Below are positions 33,528 to 44,289 of a DNA stretch of 64,000 nucleotides, piece after piece. Where the stretch lies: NCBI GenBank assembly GCA_949317995.1, contig OX439041.1, positions 47,725,269 through 47,789,268 on the forward strand, in the 5' to 3' direction. This DNA is from Acholoe squamosa (lineage: Eukaryota > Annelida > Polychaeta > Phyllodocida > Polynoidae). A program made the position numbers and the translations under genes. The notes under the pieces were generated by a model. That model had not been told where the DNA came from and ran no database searches. It saw only the letters and a program-made list of their open reading frames with translations. Numbering within the stretch: position 1 is the first letter of the stretch; the number at the start of each line of letters is the position of its first letter.

Positions 33528-34892
33528 GAAAATAATACAGACTACAATAATGGAACAATGTTTCCATCTTTGATATAAAGGTATCTATATTGAGTCTGAC
33601 ATATCTATTCGTACTGTTTACAGCGCCACCCTCTACTGGAGTGCGTCACTGTCTTAGTGCCGGCCATGGCGTAAATCTGTACTTATATCATTGCGCCAGT
33701 GATGAGGCTGAGATGTTAGGCTTGTAACCTGCTGCAAAATGTAGTTCTATACACTTTACCCTAAAACTCAATAAAACCAACCAAATGTGTTGCATATTTA
33801 GACAGAAATTTGTCATCTACATTTTTCTTATTGTGTTTTTAGTTCTGTTTCTAACAGATGATGAGAAATTAAAACAATTTCCTACACTGTCAGTGGTTGC
33901 ACTGTCCCACCCCCTCGCCGATAGAAATGCATTGTTTTGGTTTTGGTTTAGGTATTTAGAGAGGATTTGGGCCTTAATGAGCATTACCAGGTTCTTAATC
34001 TACACCTTTTCTATTCATTTGTATAATATCACAACATATTTTTGCATAGATTGTCAGAGATATGGCCTCAAACTTTCATATGATCCAAGGAGCAACACGT
34101 CATGGTGGCCATGACAGGGTGCTGGACTAGCTTGACATACTTCTGCTTCATTGGTCAGTCTACACTACCCAGGGGCCTATGGCGTCACAGACGCATTCAA
34201 CATAATGTGGCGCTGAGGTAAGAGTGATATCTATTAACAACTTTTAGGTACTTATATATTGATATCACCGGAAACAAATTTTAATTATGAACACAGACTG
34301 GTATAGTGGATCTGGACTTAACAATATGCCAGATATATATTTCTAAGCTATTAGTAACCTACCAGAATAGTAGGATACTTCACAAATGTATCTAGCTGCT
34401 ATATGGAATGATAATAAATATGTTCATATCACCTGGGAAGTTTCCTGTTGTCTGTTATGTAGTGCCACGATCCCGAAGACGTAAAATCCTCCAGTAGGTA
34501 CAGTTCGTAATGGGCTGGTGTGATAATGCAGAAATAATGACTCAGGGCCTCTTGGGACCTTTCAGAGTTCATTCTAAGTAGAATAGTACTTCCACTCGGC
34601 ATCTGGAATGTCTGCTGCACTAGTAATATGCGTAGTAATTGCACATCAGACAACAGTCATGTATTAACTAGACCAATAAGTCTTGGCCATAAAGTCCAGG
34701 TAATGTATCTATCAATCATCTCGGGTATGTTCAGCTCAATATAAATCAGGATTTCACAGGCTACAGCTACCACAGTATCCTCATACCACCATCTTCTTCT
34801 CGTAATCCATGTAACACCATGTCAGCAACCATCATACCTAGCCAGAATAGTAGTTATTTCGGATTTAATACTTAATATATTCATATATGCTT
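33528..34892 (-). other. 3' region of the - strand Gypsy element
   Basis: This stretch lies between the stop of the post-integrase ORF (34,893) and the polypurine tract. Coding-like sequence persists on the - strand at about 34,429-34,800, in a frame interrupted by one TGA near 34,655 (with a LRILLVQQTFQMPSGS segment), suggesting a decayed extra ORF. I find nothing convincing in the rest. A hydrophobic + strand ORF at 33,785-34,114 is probably spurious. Confidence 0.4.
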
Positions 34893-37530
34893 CTACCTAT
34901 CATCCTTAGGCTTATCCTTATTAGCTTCAGGATTCTTAGGCTTCTCGGGTTTAAGTCCGTAAGCAGTAATCTGTTCATCCAAAAACTTAACTTTACGGCG
35001 AGTGCCATCCCAATCAGATAACTGTTTGCCAAAGGCTTCGAAGAACTTCTGATTAAGGAAATCAACCTCACTCCTAGCCTTGGCTACTTCCAAAGTCCAA
35101 AATTCAGCTGATTTCTTCTGACGGGCCTCCTGAGCTTCTAATTGCTTTATCTTTTCCTTATGTTCCACATCTCTCTCTGTTTCAATCCAAGTAATTTCTA
35201 ATGCCTGAACTTGCTGTGTTAGATACACTACAGAACCTACAACTTCCTGGAGGTATTCCACAGAGAGTGTATGATGACGTTTTCCGGGTCCAGATGGTCC
35301 CATTTCGGGAAAGTCCTTATCCTTGTTCTTATTTAAATCAAATATAGGGGGGAAGGGGCACCTCTCAAACTAGACAGAGGGCAACCCCTCTCCAGACTCC
35401 TATCCCGAATAATCTGATCTGGCGCTGGCCGTTGCATCCCCCGGAAGGAGATCTTTCCTGGCTGCGCCTTCATGCACTTTGCAGCAGTAGCTTTACTGGA
35501 ATCCCGGTAAGCACTGTCGCCCGGTATTCCCTCATCTCACCAAACTGATCATTCATGATTCTTAACCTTCCCGGAGTGTAGTTGAGCTGGAATGCTGCCT
35601 CCAACTTGGAGTTGGTATGCGTCTAAACCTCACAGAGTTTGTTTACCTTGGAATTCAAACTCTTGAAGTTTGTCTCTTCCAGGTATCCCACATATCAATC
35701 AGAAGCTTATGCAGATCCAAAGCTGCTTTCAGGGCTGCCTTCACACCGACCTGTTGTTCTTCCTTAAGATGCCAGACCAGCTCACTCTTCCCGAACAGAT
35801 AGAACTATTCCTACCTTTGTTCATATAGCACATGTATACAGGGGTGATGATGCATGTGCTCCTCAACAATATGTCTGATAAATCTCATGTGTGTGCTGAA
35901 CTTCTCAGGTTCCTCACTCCCACGGGCACAGATGATAAAAGGACATGTTGTATTGGTTTCCTTATCCCAACTATCAATGGCCCACTTGATCTTACAGTAG
36001 GCATCAAAGTCATAGTATTCCCGATTCCAATTATCTATGGTCTGTTCGACCTAGTTTACATAGAAATAATTCAGATTCCGGACCTGACAGGTATATCTCA
36101 TCCATTCCTCATCATCCTGCTCCCCGTCCTTATTTATAAACAGAGGGCAGCTGTAATATTTCATAATACGCTTGCACACCTCCAGACATTTAGGAATCAT
36201 TCGCATGAACCCACTTCTGACGTTATCCCAGATCTTCTCATTCGGTGTTGGCGCACCCTCATCATCATATGGCGCGGGATGGTCTATGTCCATAGACCAA
36301 TCCCAAGTAACAGATTCTGGCGTCTCACTAGAACCAGAAGCCTCAGGTTTCAGACAGCCATCTGTATTCAGAACATCCACAGAGGCCGCCAAAACTACAT
36401 CCTGCTTAACCTCTTCCTCCTTCTTCTTATCTATCTTTTCCATCTTCTTAAGCCTCTCCTTTTCCTCTTCTTTTCTTCTTCTTAATCAAGGCTTTGGCCT
36501 TCTTGCTAAGGTTTTGTTTCCAACCTTCTTTTTCCTTAACCGTACCTTTCGTAGTCACCCTAGCTACCATCAGGGATTTTGCATCATCTACCGATGCAGA
36601 TAGCCCAGCACTTAGCTGTGATAACTGCTCACGTTGACTCCATAATACCTCCTCCTGTTGTTCTAACTTTTCATCTGATTCGGTATGCATCTTATACTCT
36701 CCTTCTCAAACATATCGTCTTCTGCCTGCGACTCAGCCTCTGACAACATGTCGGCCGAAGTAGAGGCTTCCTGAGAGATGGACTTGGCACCGCCCATCCC
36801 CTTTATCGTCAATTTACATATTATCTGATTCGGAATCAATCTTAGTGGGGTCATAGGGATTCCGGGATGACTGTGGTCTATACCAGAACAGAGGCATCAG
36901 GGTGTTCCCGTTCCCATTTATCCTTACAGTACGCTACCGTCCGGTAGAACTCCTGATTTACACTCATACCGATGGCTAAATCCATATAGTTCAGCAACCA
37001 TATATCTGGAATAGCTAAGTCCTCCAGAATGGCTTTCTTAATGAGGTCCCTCCATTTCTTTGGAACCTTTTCGGGTTTAGCCGTCTTCGGATTCTAGATG
37101 TTGTCCTTATCGAGGAATACAGTGTCTCCATACAATACTACAGATGGCATAGTCAATCTTACCATGGGTCTCCTGGGGATCTACCATGTGTGCCATCACT
37201 CCTGATTTTCCCGATGCTGCAAGCGACTGAGGCAGAGGCATTTCCAATGCACCTGCCCCTTCTGTACCTTGATCCAGACATCTTCAGGACTGCCTCCTCC
37301 TCGGGATTTTGTTTGTTTGTTTGTTTGTTTAGTTTTACGTCTGCGGGCCATCGAGGAACTCAGACACACAACCTCCTCAGGATGCACAGGACTCAATCCG
37401 GAATGGTCTTCGGTGTCGACCTCCATACTTCCTTCTGACAGCATCTTCTCCACCATTATGGCAAAACTTCTGACACTTTCCACTACCTCAGTAGTACCAC
37501 AATAACCTCTCACACTTGCTACAGACAATT
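34893..37530 (-). pseudogene. Unrecognised post-integrase gene
   Basis: Coding-like sequence on the same strand as pol extends through several frames over 2.6 kb to a stop at 34,893-34,895. Visible parts include an acidic/Ser region (36,051-36,443), a Lys-rich segment (about 36,450-36,690), a C-x4-C-x10-F-x2-H-x6-H zinc-finger-like pattern near 35,850-35,945, and a C-terminal coiled coil (about 34,960-35,240) ending in a Lys/Pro/Asn tail. A Y-C-K-x-K-W motif occurs twice, near 36,000 and near 36,930. I see no signal peptide or membrane anchor, so it does not look like env although it occupies env's place. A truncated SINE interrupts it at 37,305-37,375. Function unknown. Confidence 0.5.
37305..37375 (-). 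repeat. Truncated SINE tail inside post-integrase gene
   Basis: The stretch contains a (GTTT)n run followed by AGTTTTACGTCTGCGGGCC and a CATCGAGGAACTCAGACAC block. It is nearly identical to the tail of the repeat at 40,480-40,880. In element orientation it ends in (AAAC)n, a SINE-type 3' tail. Confidence 0.7.
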
Positions 37531-38365
37531 AGTGTTTGTATTTATCGGAATTCTTTGCTAACCCTCAGTTAAAGCCATCAAAGCTAACTGAGCACGTCGA
37601 GTCTCCCCGACATACACGCTTGATTGAACAAGATGGCGGCAAGTCGCACGAGAACCCTCAACCCCGGTAAAATGTCAGCAACCCTCGTTTTGGGTAATTA
37701 GGTCACGCGGTGCCATATGCTTTTCATGCTTTCGTAAACAAAATGATCTGTCAGAGTACATATTTTCATCTCAACTCATCAGGAGTACACATGGAGAATA
37801 AGTATAGCCTTTCACCAATACGGCGGATTAATCTGTCCACTACCCACAGGAACCTCAAGGAGTCAACAACAGAGCAGGTAAGAGCGGTTTCATTTCTACC
37901 GAGTTGTATCCCAAAGATGCTGTCAACATCATTGAAACCATCTGCTGTCATAACATTGAACGACACAGACATATACTTGTGCAAACATACATTCAACAGG
38001 ACAATACATCGTTGTGTTCAGGATTCGGTACTTATTAGAATCTTTAGCCGGGCTCATTTAGGTAACACCACTTCTCTAAGCAATCCTAGCACTACAGCAA
38101 ACGCCCTCCTTCTTAGTTCTATTTTTAGTACCGGGGGACTCCGCTCTGTTCCCGAGATCTAACCCAGCTTTCAGGTTCCTGGTACGCTTCGTCCTTCCTA
38201 CTCCTGCCGAGACCTTTTTTTCTTAACATCATTCTCAATTACTTCAATCACATTTTTCCTTTTCCTCCTCCTCTTCCTAGTACCTAGCATAGGCATTTTC
38301 CTTCACTTATTTTTTCTCTTTTCAGATACTTTAACCTCATCTGGAATCGTTCCCGGATCATTCTC
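37531..38365 (-). other. Pol C-terminal basic tail and spacer
   Basis: Just after the integrase stop, the - strand still reads as a Lys/Arg-rich segment (for example RKRRRKRKNV near 38,270) in interrupted frames, probably the original C-terminus of Pol. From about 38,150 to 37,530 I see no convincing gene. Short ORFs exist on both strands (37,766-37,996 on - and 37,710-38,162 on +) but neither has a recognisable feature. Confidence 0.4.
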
Positions 38366-39864
38366 CTAATCTCCTGTGTCCGGTAAGTGTTCCAACTCGG
38401 GTAGATCTATAATCTCAGGCAATTCCATAACATTCGGGCCTATGCCATACATATCTTCCGCTAGTTTCCTACCCCTATATGGTCTTAATACCTCCACATG
38501 ACATCTTCTTACATTACCATACAAGTCTGTCATTAAGCAAGTAGTTTCCGAAATAATCTGAGTTCTGACATATGGGCCATCCCAACTAGATACAACTTTC
38601 AATCTATCAAGGGGTTTATAGAACCGAGGGACTCTATCCCCGACCCTGAAAAATCTAGGTTTCAATCCAGTATCGCATCTTGCTGATTTTTCCAATTGAT
38701 TCCTGACCAGTTCATAACTTTCTTAAAATTATCTCTTAGAGACTCCACAAGCATAATAGAACATGGAGTTTCAGGACTAATTCCAATTACACCAAACACC
38801 AGATCTGCTGGCATTATGATGTCTTCACCATAACCAACATATTTGGTGTGCAATTTGTGGAAGCATGCAGGGTACTGTTGTACATCCTGATACTTGTTTA
38901 CTAATGGTTTCAGAACTTGCAACAAGGTCAGATTAAACCTCTCTACCAAGCCGTCCAACTGAGGACAATACGGATTCGTACGCGCCTTGCAGTATTTGCA
39001 CATTTCCTGAAACAATTCAGATTCGAATTCCCTTCCCTGATCACTGTGAAGCATTAGAGGAACTCCATATTGCAACACCCAGCCTCTTACAAATGCTTCC
39101 GCACAAGTAACAGCTCTGTGATCCTTCAAAGGAAACACCTTCGTATATTTCGTATAATAATCACACACGACCATCACACACATGTTATCCCTAGGGGTTG
39201 TGGTAAACCCACTAATGATATCAATCGCAACTCTGGCAAAGCGTACTCCAAATAATTCCTGAATCAATGGATTTTTTCCTAACCCCTCACCAGGTTTATT
39301 CTTACAGCAGTCAGGACAAGTGGCGATACACCTTAGTAAATCTCCACTCATTCTTGGCCAATAGTATCTCCGGGAAAGTCATTCCAGAGATCTATTCTTT
39401 CTGAAATGACCACTTGTCACGTGGCCATGGTAATAATACATAATGTCCCGGCGCATAGCACTCGGGATGACAATCTGAAGAATCTTATTAGTTGGACTTA
39501 TTTTCCACCTACATAAGATTCCTTCCCTGACTTCTAGTTCAGCCCATTGTGCTAGAAGCCTTCTAATTTCCCTATTTTCCATACTAATAGAAGGACGAAT
39601 AGGTTGAATTCCAGATGGAACTGTTTCCAGGAGTTTCTTAGTGATAGGGTCCTTGCTCTTGAACTGACGGATGGTTTCTGGTGACCACTCTATCAAAGTT
39701 CCCGGGTACTCCCTATATGGCATATGTACCTCAGCGATGACTGCATTGTGCTGTCCACAGTCATCACAACTCGCCCGGCTACACTTCCTGATGGGTTTCC
39801 TAGACAGAGCATCTGCATTGGTAGGCTGTGCTCCAACCTGAATTCTGAGAGGTGTGCTAACCAT
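38366..39864 (-). pseudogene. Integrase with RNase H end, broken
   Basis: The reading starts with the end of RNase H (ADALSRKP, about 39,810) and a CDDC linker. The zinc-binding domain has an H-x6-H (HGHVTSGH) and CPDC, split by a stop at 39,379-39,381. The catalytic core has VAIDIISG, LHSDQGREFE and DGLVERFN, so all three acidic residues are present. The second Asp and the Glu are only 32 residues apart instead of 35, and the usual PYHPQ motif reads PYCPQ. A frame change near 38,680 leads into the C-terminal domain (RVGDRVPRFY, RPYRGR) ending at 38,366. It would join element cDNA to host DNA if intact. Confidence 0.85.
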
Positions 39865-40285
39865 CTGCTTATCATTCCTTCAGCATCCTTGAAATTAAGG
39901 AGCCATCAGAGAGATGAATGGTCGGTTCTTAATGTGAAATCAGATCCCCATAAAAAAATGTCTTAATTTGTTAGTATACACTACCACAGCCAGTAACTCC
40001 CTCTTATTGCCGCAATTTTTATAATTGGCAATAAGTTCCAGAACGGATTTCCCACTAAAGTGTCCACTGATTCCAGACCGATACCAGCTAACTGAACCAA
40101 ATCAGGTTCAAATATGCCCTCTTGATCTTTCAGACTCCAACCCGAAGTACACAACACATCACAGGAGACGCCCAGAGGTATCTTTACTGTATCCACCACG
40201 CTGGCTACCGCACTTATTTGTCTCAAAACACACTTCACCTCGATGTCATAGGGCTTCCGGATCCTCAGTACTCCACTACAAGGGT
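39865..40285 (-). pseudogene. RT deletion junction
   Basis: About 420 bp separate the protease from the RNase H end. The right part (to about 40,040) codes for the protease-RT linker; the left part resumes in the last third of RNase H (KRELLAVV near 39,985 and an FHIKNRPFISL-type motif near 39,930). The entire RT and the first RNase H motifs, normally around 1.3-1.5 kb, are absent, with the junction near 40,010-40,040. Confidence 0.7.
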
Positions 40286-41156
40286 TCAACTCTGCTTCAG
40301 ACTTGCGAAGTCCAATCCGAGTATCCCGTCATCGTTCATATTTGCAATGGTGGGTGAGAATACAAATTCCTTTCCACCAACTGACGCCTTCATAAATGTT
40401 CTACCAAGAACCTGCATACGGGTCCCAACGGCTGTACAAGCATTTACCCCCTTTATGAGGTTCTCACTCTTGCCCGGCAAAAGGCTGTTTGTTTGTTTAG
40501 TTTTACGTCTGGGGGTCATCGAGGAACTCAGACATTCGATTTTGGACATGAAGTCCTTTCTTTTCACTTAGGACAGGTATTTATATACTGCTTGCCCGAC
40601 ACAGCAGTGACCGAATCTATGAATGACCAAATCTATGAGATGAATGACCGCATCTATGAGGAGGGGTGAGGGGGAAAACCGCTACCGGGGCTTCATTCCC
40701 CTACTCTTTTCAAAGGATAGCATGTGTTCTTTTATTTGCCTGGTCCCATAGGCAGGGCCAGACAAACCACAGCCTTTGATCAGTCAGGCGTGGTTCACTG
40801 AGGGGGAATCCCATGACAAAAGACAGGCATGTAAGCCCGGGGCCCGCACATATGGACACCAGCTGCTCAAATGCCCATCCCAAGACAGAAGAAACCCCGA
40901 GTTTGTCGCCTTTTACGAATCTGGTATGCCCACTGTTAGTATGGAAGGAGATTTCTCCTTGTGGACTCCCAATGAAGTTATTCTGCTCCTTTATGCCGTA
41001 GAACTTTTTGGAGATCATTGAGTGACTGGCCCCAGTATCAACCAAAAATTCCCCTGTCCTACCTTGGGTCGTAACAGATACATACCATCTTCTGCCTCCC
41101 AAAGGAGAAGCGTTTCCGGTAAACCTATCAAAATCTTCCGAAATGTTGAGATCCAA
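40286..41156 (-). pseudogene. Aspartic protease split by a SINE-like insertion
   Basis: From 41,156 the - strand encodes RRWYVSVTTQG and the catalytic VDTGAS (about 41,045), then about 40 more residues. Coding is interrupted at about 40,880 by a ~400-bp repeat. It resumes at about 40,480 with NLIKGVNACTAVGTRMQVLG and reaches the second conserved strand DDGILGLDFA (about 40,310). Without the insertion the domain has the length and motif order of a retropepsin. This enzyme cleaves the element's Gag and Pol proteins. Confidence 0.8.
40480..40880 (-). mobile_element. SINE-like element inserted in protease gene
   Basis: About 400 bp of unrelated sequence splits the protease. In the - orientation it begins near CTTGGGATGGGC, has a TATATAAATA box-like motif at about 40,572-40,582, and ends with AGTTCCTCGATGACCCCC then an (AAAC)n tail. 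The tail matches the fragment at 37,305-37,375, showing a dispersed family. I see no obvious tRNA-like promoter boxes. Boundaries are accurate to roughly 10 bp and I could not find a target duplication. Confidence 0.65.
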
Positions 41157-41459
41157 TCCATGGTCTTTTATATGCTCCAGACATGGATGATTCGGGGGAA
41201 GGTGTGCCGCACATACAAGTGTGAATTCCTCTATCCACCCTTCCTCTTCTCCAAAATGGGTACTCTTTTTCTACAGACCTAGTGTTTCCCCTTATGTTGG
41301 AGTCCCCGGCCATAAGAGGGGCAAGGAGATCAATCTCGGATCCCTGCTCCCTGGGTGTATTCATTCCGGATTCATCAGACGGTTTATCAGGGACAGTAAT
41401 CTGGCATACATTAGGTCTCCGGGTTGAGCGATCTGCCATGTCCTCAACCCTCCTCAATT

Positions 41460-41671
41460 TTCCAACTCAGGCTCAACCTTCTCAACAGCAGACATATTCC
41501 AGTGGCTCTACACTCATAAGCCACATGTCCCATCTTCTGGCAACGGTAACACTGGATCCTGGACTAATCAAATCTGGGTCTATTGTACCGATGACTTTCA
41601 ATGTCCTCCCGGAAAGACCTTAACATACTCTCCATCATACTTTTCATATCCATGTTCCCAGATGGCTTACT
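41460..41671 (-). pseudogene. Gag zinc knuckle region
   Basis: The - strand near 41,510-41,552 encodes CYRCQKMGHVAYEC, a single CCHC zinc knuckle of the C-x2-C-x4-H-x4-C form, in a frame interrupted by stops. It lies between the capsid ORF (ending 41,672) and protease, the expected nucleocapsid position. This Gag has one knuckle, unlike the four of element 1. Confidence 0.75.
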
Positions 41672-42643
41672 CTAATCTTTCTTAGCTACAGTCTCCTTAG
41701 ATTCAGAACCAATTTTATCCATGTTTTCGGAACTCCCCCGTCTTGGCTGAGTGGTCAAACTCCTTCTGGGAATAAATTTCTTAGAATTCTTTGGGAATCT
41801 CAGCACAGAGATTGATCCATCTTCTTCTTCATATTCCACTATTTCATATTCAATTTCACCCTCTGAGACAGCGGCTGCAGCGGTAGGGACAGTTGGCTTC
41901 AGAGTGGGTAGTACCATACTAGCCGTTTCCTGTGGGACAAATCTGGAAAGGAAAGTTTTCTTCTTATTCAAGTTAGCTATAGCATCACATAGTGTTTTCA
42001 AATTCGTACCTGGACTCCATGCTCTATAACCACAATCCTGATGGTTTTTTTCTCGTGATCCCTTTATGAAATGTGAGATTAGTTCAACACTCACATAGTT
42101 GTCATCCATTACTAAGTAAGGCCTGGCCTTTCGTAATAGAATTTGGAGCCCTAAACCATATACTTGAACTGACTCACCTGGTTTCTGAACTCTTTTCCTC
42201 TATTGCGTCATCAGATCCTCAGATACTAAACTTCCGAGATACGAGCTACAGATCTCAACCAATTGAGTATAGGTTCCCCTACTCTTATACTGCTCCCGCC
42301 AATGGTCCACAGCAATTCTACCCAGACCTTTCTTCAGACATCTCACGAGTATGGGTAGTGATTCATCCTCATCATATCCATCTACCTCATGGTCATCCGT
42401 AAAATCCGAGAACCAATCCTTCCATGGTTCCGAACCATCGAAAGGTTTAGTTTCAATCTGACTCTTCTTTGCCGAGATCTCTCGACTTGTCAATCTGGTA
42501 CATTGTTCCAAACTCCAATCCAATATCTTCTGATCCTTACTTCTCTTACCACCCCCACCGGATCCATTCAATCCCAGACCACTAGATCCCGAATTGTTAT
42601 ACCCGGCTGGGACCCTGGATCCCCAGTAATGTGAGTACTGCAA
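41672..42643 (-). pseudogene. Gag capsid with a single stop
   Basis: One frame runs from about 42,643 to 41,672, broken only by a TAG at 42,200-42,202. It contains KPFDGSEPWKDWFSDF, the start of the capsid domain, then LVRCLKKGLGRIAVDHWREQ, and after the stop a QKPGESVQVYGLGLQILL segment typical of the capsid C-terminal half. An acidic, Val/Glu-rich tail follows (about 41,800-41,860). The domain order and length fit Ty3/Gypsy Gag; the protein forms the particle in which replication occurs. Confidence 0.8.
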
Positions 42644-43164
42644 GGTTCTTGACTAGGGTAAGTCCCACTGCTACCAGGGGTAGTATTATTATTCTGATCA
42701 GTACTAGGTGGGTCATACTTCTGATTCTCCACCCTATAGGTCTGATTACCTGGAATGGACTGACTGTCCCCCTCCGCCTGATCAGATATATCCCCGAGCT
42801 CCTCAGCGCCCCCTGGAGAGGCGTGGTCCAAACAGGTAGAGGACAGGACCTGACCCCTAGTGACAATGTACTGATACTCACCATCCATGGTAAAGGTGGT
42901 ATCCTTCTGACCTACACTCAACCGAATGTTCTTATCGCTTCCAGGAACGAACCTATCCCCCACAACATTCCGGGTAGCTTGTTCATTTACAAAGGGATCA
43001 TATCCTTTCTTCAGAATGGGTTTTGCAGTAGAAGTGACGTGCATACTCTCCTCTTCGTCATTCCGGGGGTTACGGCTAAGGTCTGGCTCACCCAACACTT
43101 CTCCTTCCTCTTCATTCAGGTCCTGATCCCCCTCATTGGAATCCTCAGACCCTTCCTGTAACAT
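42568..43164 (-). pseudogene. Gag linker region, acidic
   Basis: This open frame lies in the same frame as the coiled-coil ORF upstream and is separated from it by stops between 43,165 and 43,320. It encodes an acidic, Ser/Asn/Gly-rich low-complexity linker with no recognised fold. A frame change around 42,570-42,640 leads into the capsid ORF. It was probably one continuous Gag with its neighbours. Confidence 0.55.
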
Positions 43165-43320
43165 CCTTAGTTTTGTGATTTTGTATATATCAGATTATCC
43201 CTCTCCTGATACAGTTCTTCATTGTTTATCCTGAATATCAGTAATCAATCGATCATTTTCCTGAATGTGTTGCTCTCGAAGGGCCACATGCTCCTTTTGC
43301 ATGTTTTTTTTATTTTTCTC

Positions 43321-44271
43321 TTAAACCTCATGTTGGGCCTCAACTTGTTTTTCCAGATCTGCAAGGCGAGTACTGGCTATATCCAGCCCAGCTCGATACT
43401 GCCCTAAAGTTTCATCTTGCTCAAAAGTCTTTGTTTCCAATGTAGAAGCGACCAGACTTAATTGTAGTCTCGTATCCTCAACGTTTCTCTCGCACATTTC
43501 ATATTCTGCTTTCTTACCCTGAATCCGAGCCTCAATTTCCTTGAGTCGAGCGCGATGTGTGTCCACCTCTTGCTCTATGGTTTCAGTGGTTCTTTCCATC
43601 AATCCTTTACTCTTCTTCAGATCTCCTATCTCATCCAGGAGTTTGTCAATTTCCCTTTCTAACTCCTTTATCTTATTTTGCCTCCGCTCTCTCTCTTTTT
43701 TTTTCTGATATTCCAGTAATTTCTCACCCCTGGACTTCTCCTGATCATTCCTACGCCTCCATTCTACATGGGCTAACCTTTCAGTTTCATAGCTGTTTCT
43801 CTCTTCCCGATATCTGTCCAAGTTTACCATACTCATGGGAGCCGGTTGGCTGGATCCACTGGGATTAAAAACAGATTCGGAGAGTAGAGCCATACTCAAC
43901 TGATTCAGAAATACTCCCTGCCTAGCCAAGGGCATAAGGTGGATTGAATCCTGCCGCCGCCCTCGTGGTTCACTGTTCGGTATTTGGGCCAAAAAAATAG
44001 GGCTGCCGAAGTTGCCATCTCTTAACAAATCTGATGATCTTATGTTAGGTACCATTTGGTTAGCCAGTACCATCGGATGGTCATCAACAGTGACGTCCAA
44101 CCCCACTGTTGAAATCTCACTCTCGGAATCCGATCCTTCTGCCTCATTCCGAGAAGGGTCCCTATAATCCTGATAGGCTGTACCCGAGGCCTCATGGTCT
44201 CCCGGGAACTCACCTTCCGGATACTGAATTCCTTCTTGTTCAGACAGGGTTACGCACTTCTTAAAACCAAA
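43321..44271 (-). pseudogene. N-terminal coiled-coil Gag ORF, start missing
   Basis: The frame is open from just after a TGA at 44,272-44,274 to TAA 43,321-43,323. There is no ATG near the beginning (the first is at about 44,013), and coding composition reaches to within about 20 bp of the inverted LTR at 44,290. The true start has therefore probably been lost at that junction or lay on another exon. After an acidic/Ser lead, residues from about 43,800 to 43,330 form a long Glu/Lys/Arg-rich heptad region (EREIDKLLDEIGDLKK, ADLEKQVEA), a clear coiled coil. Such an extension could drive Gag oligomerisation. Confidence 0.6.
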
Positions 44272-44289
44272 TCATGGTCATGGCAGTAG

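Larger units (their letters stand above)
30711..34958. repeat. 4.25-kb tandem duplication, unit 2
   Basis: This is the second copy of the block at 26,464-30,710. Its right edge runs unbroken into the coding sequence of the - strand Gypsy element (34,893 onwards). Unit 2 therefore holds the element's genuine left end and unit 1 is the added copy, as judged by sequence continuity. Confidence 0.95.

Noticed and set aside
36172..36603. 143-codon + strand ORF
   Set aside because: It is the antisense shadow of the Lys-rich/acidic post-integrase coding region on the - strand.
37710..38162. 150-codon + strand ORF within the - strand Gypsy element
   Set aside because: It is antisense to the pol-post-integrase spacer, with no domain and average composition; probably chance.
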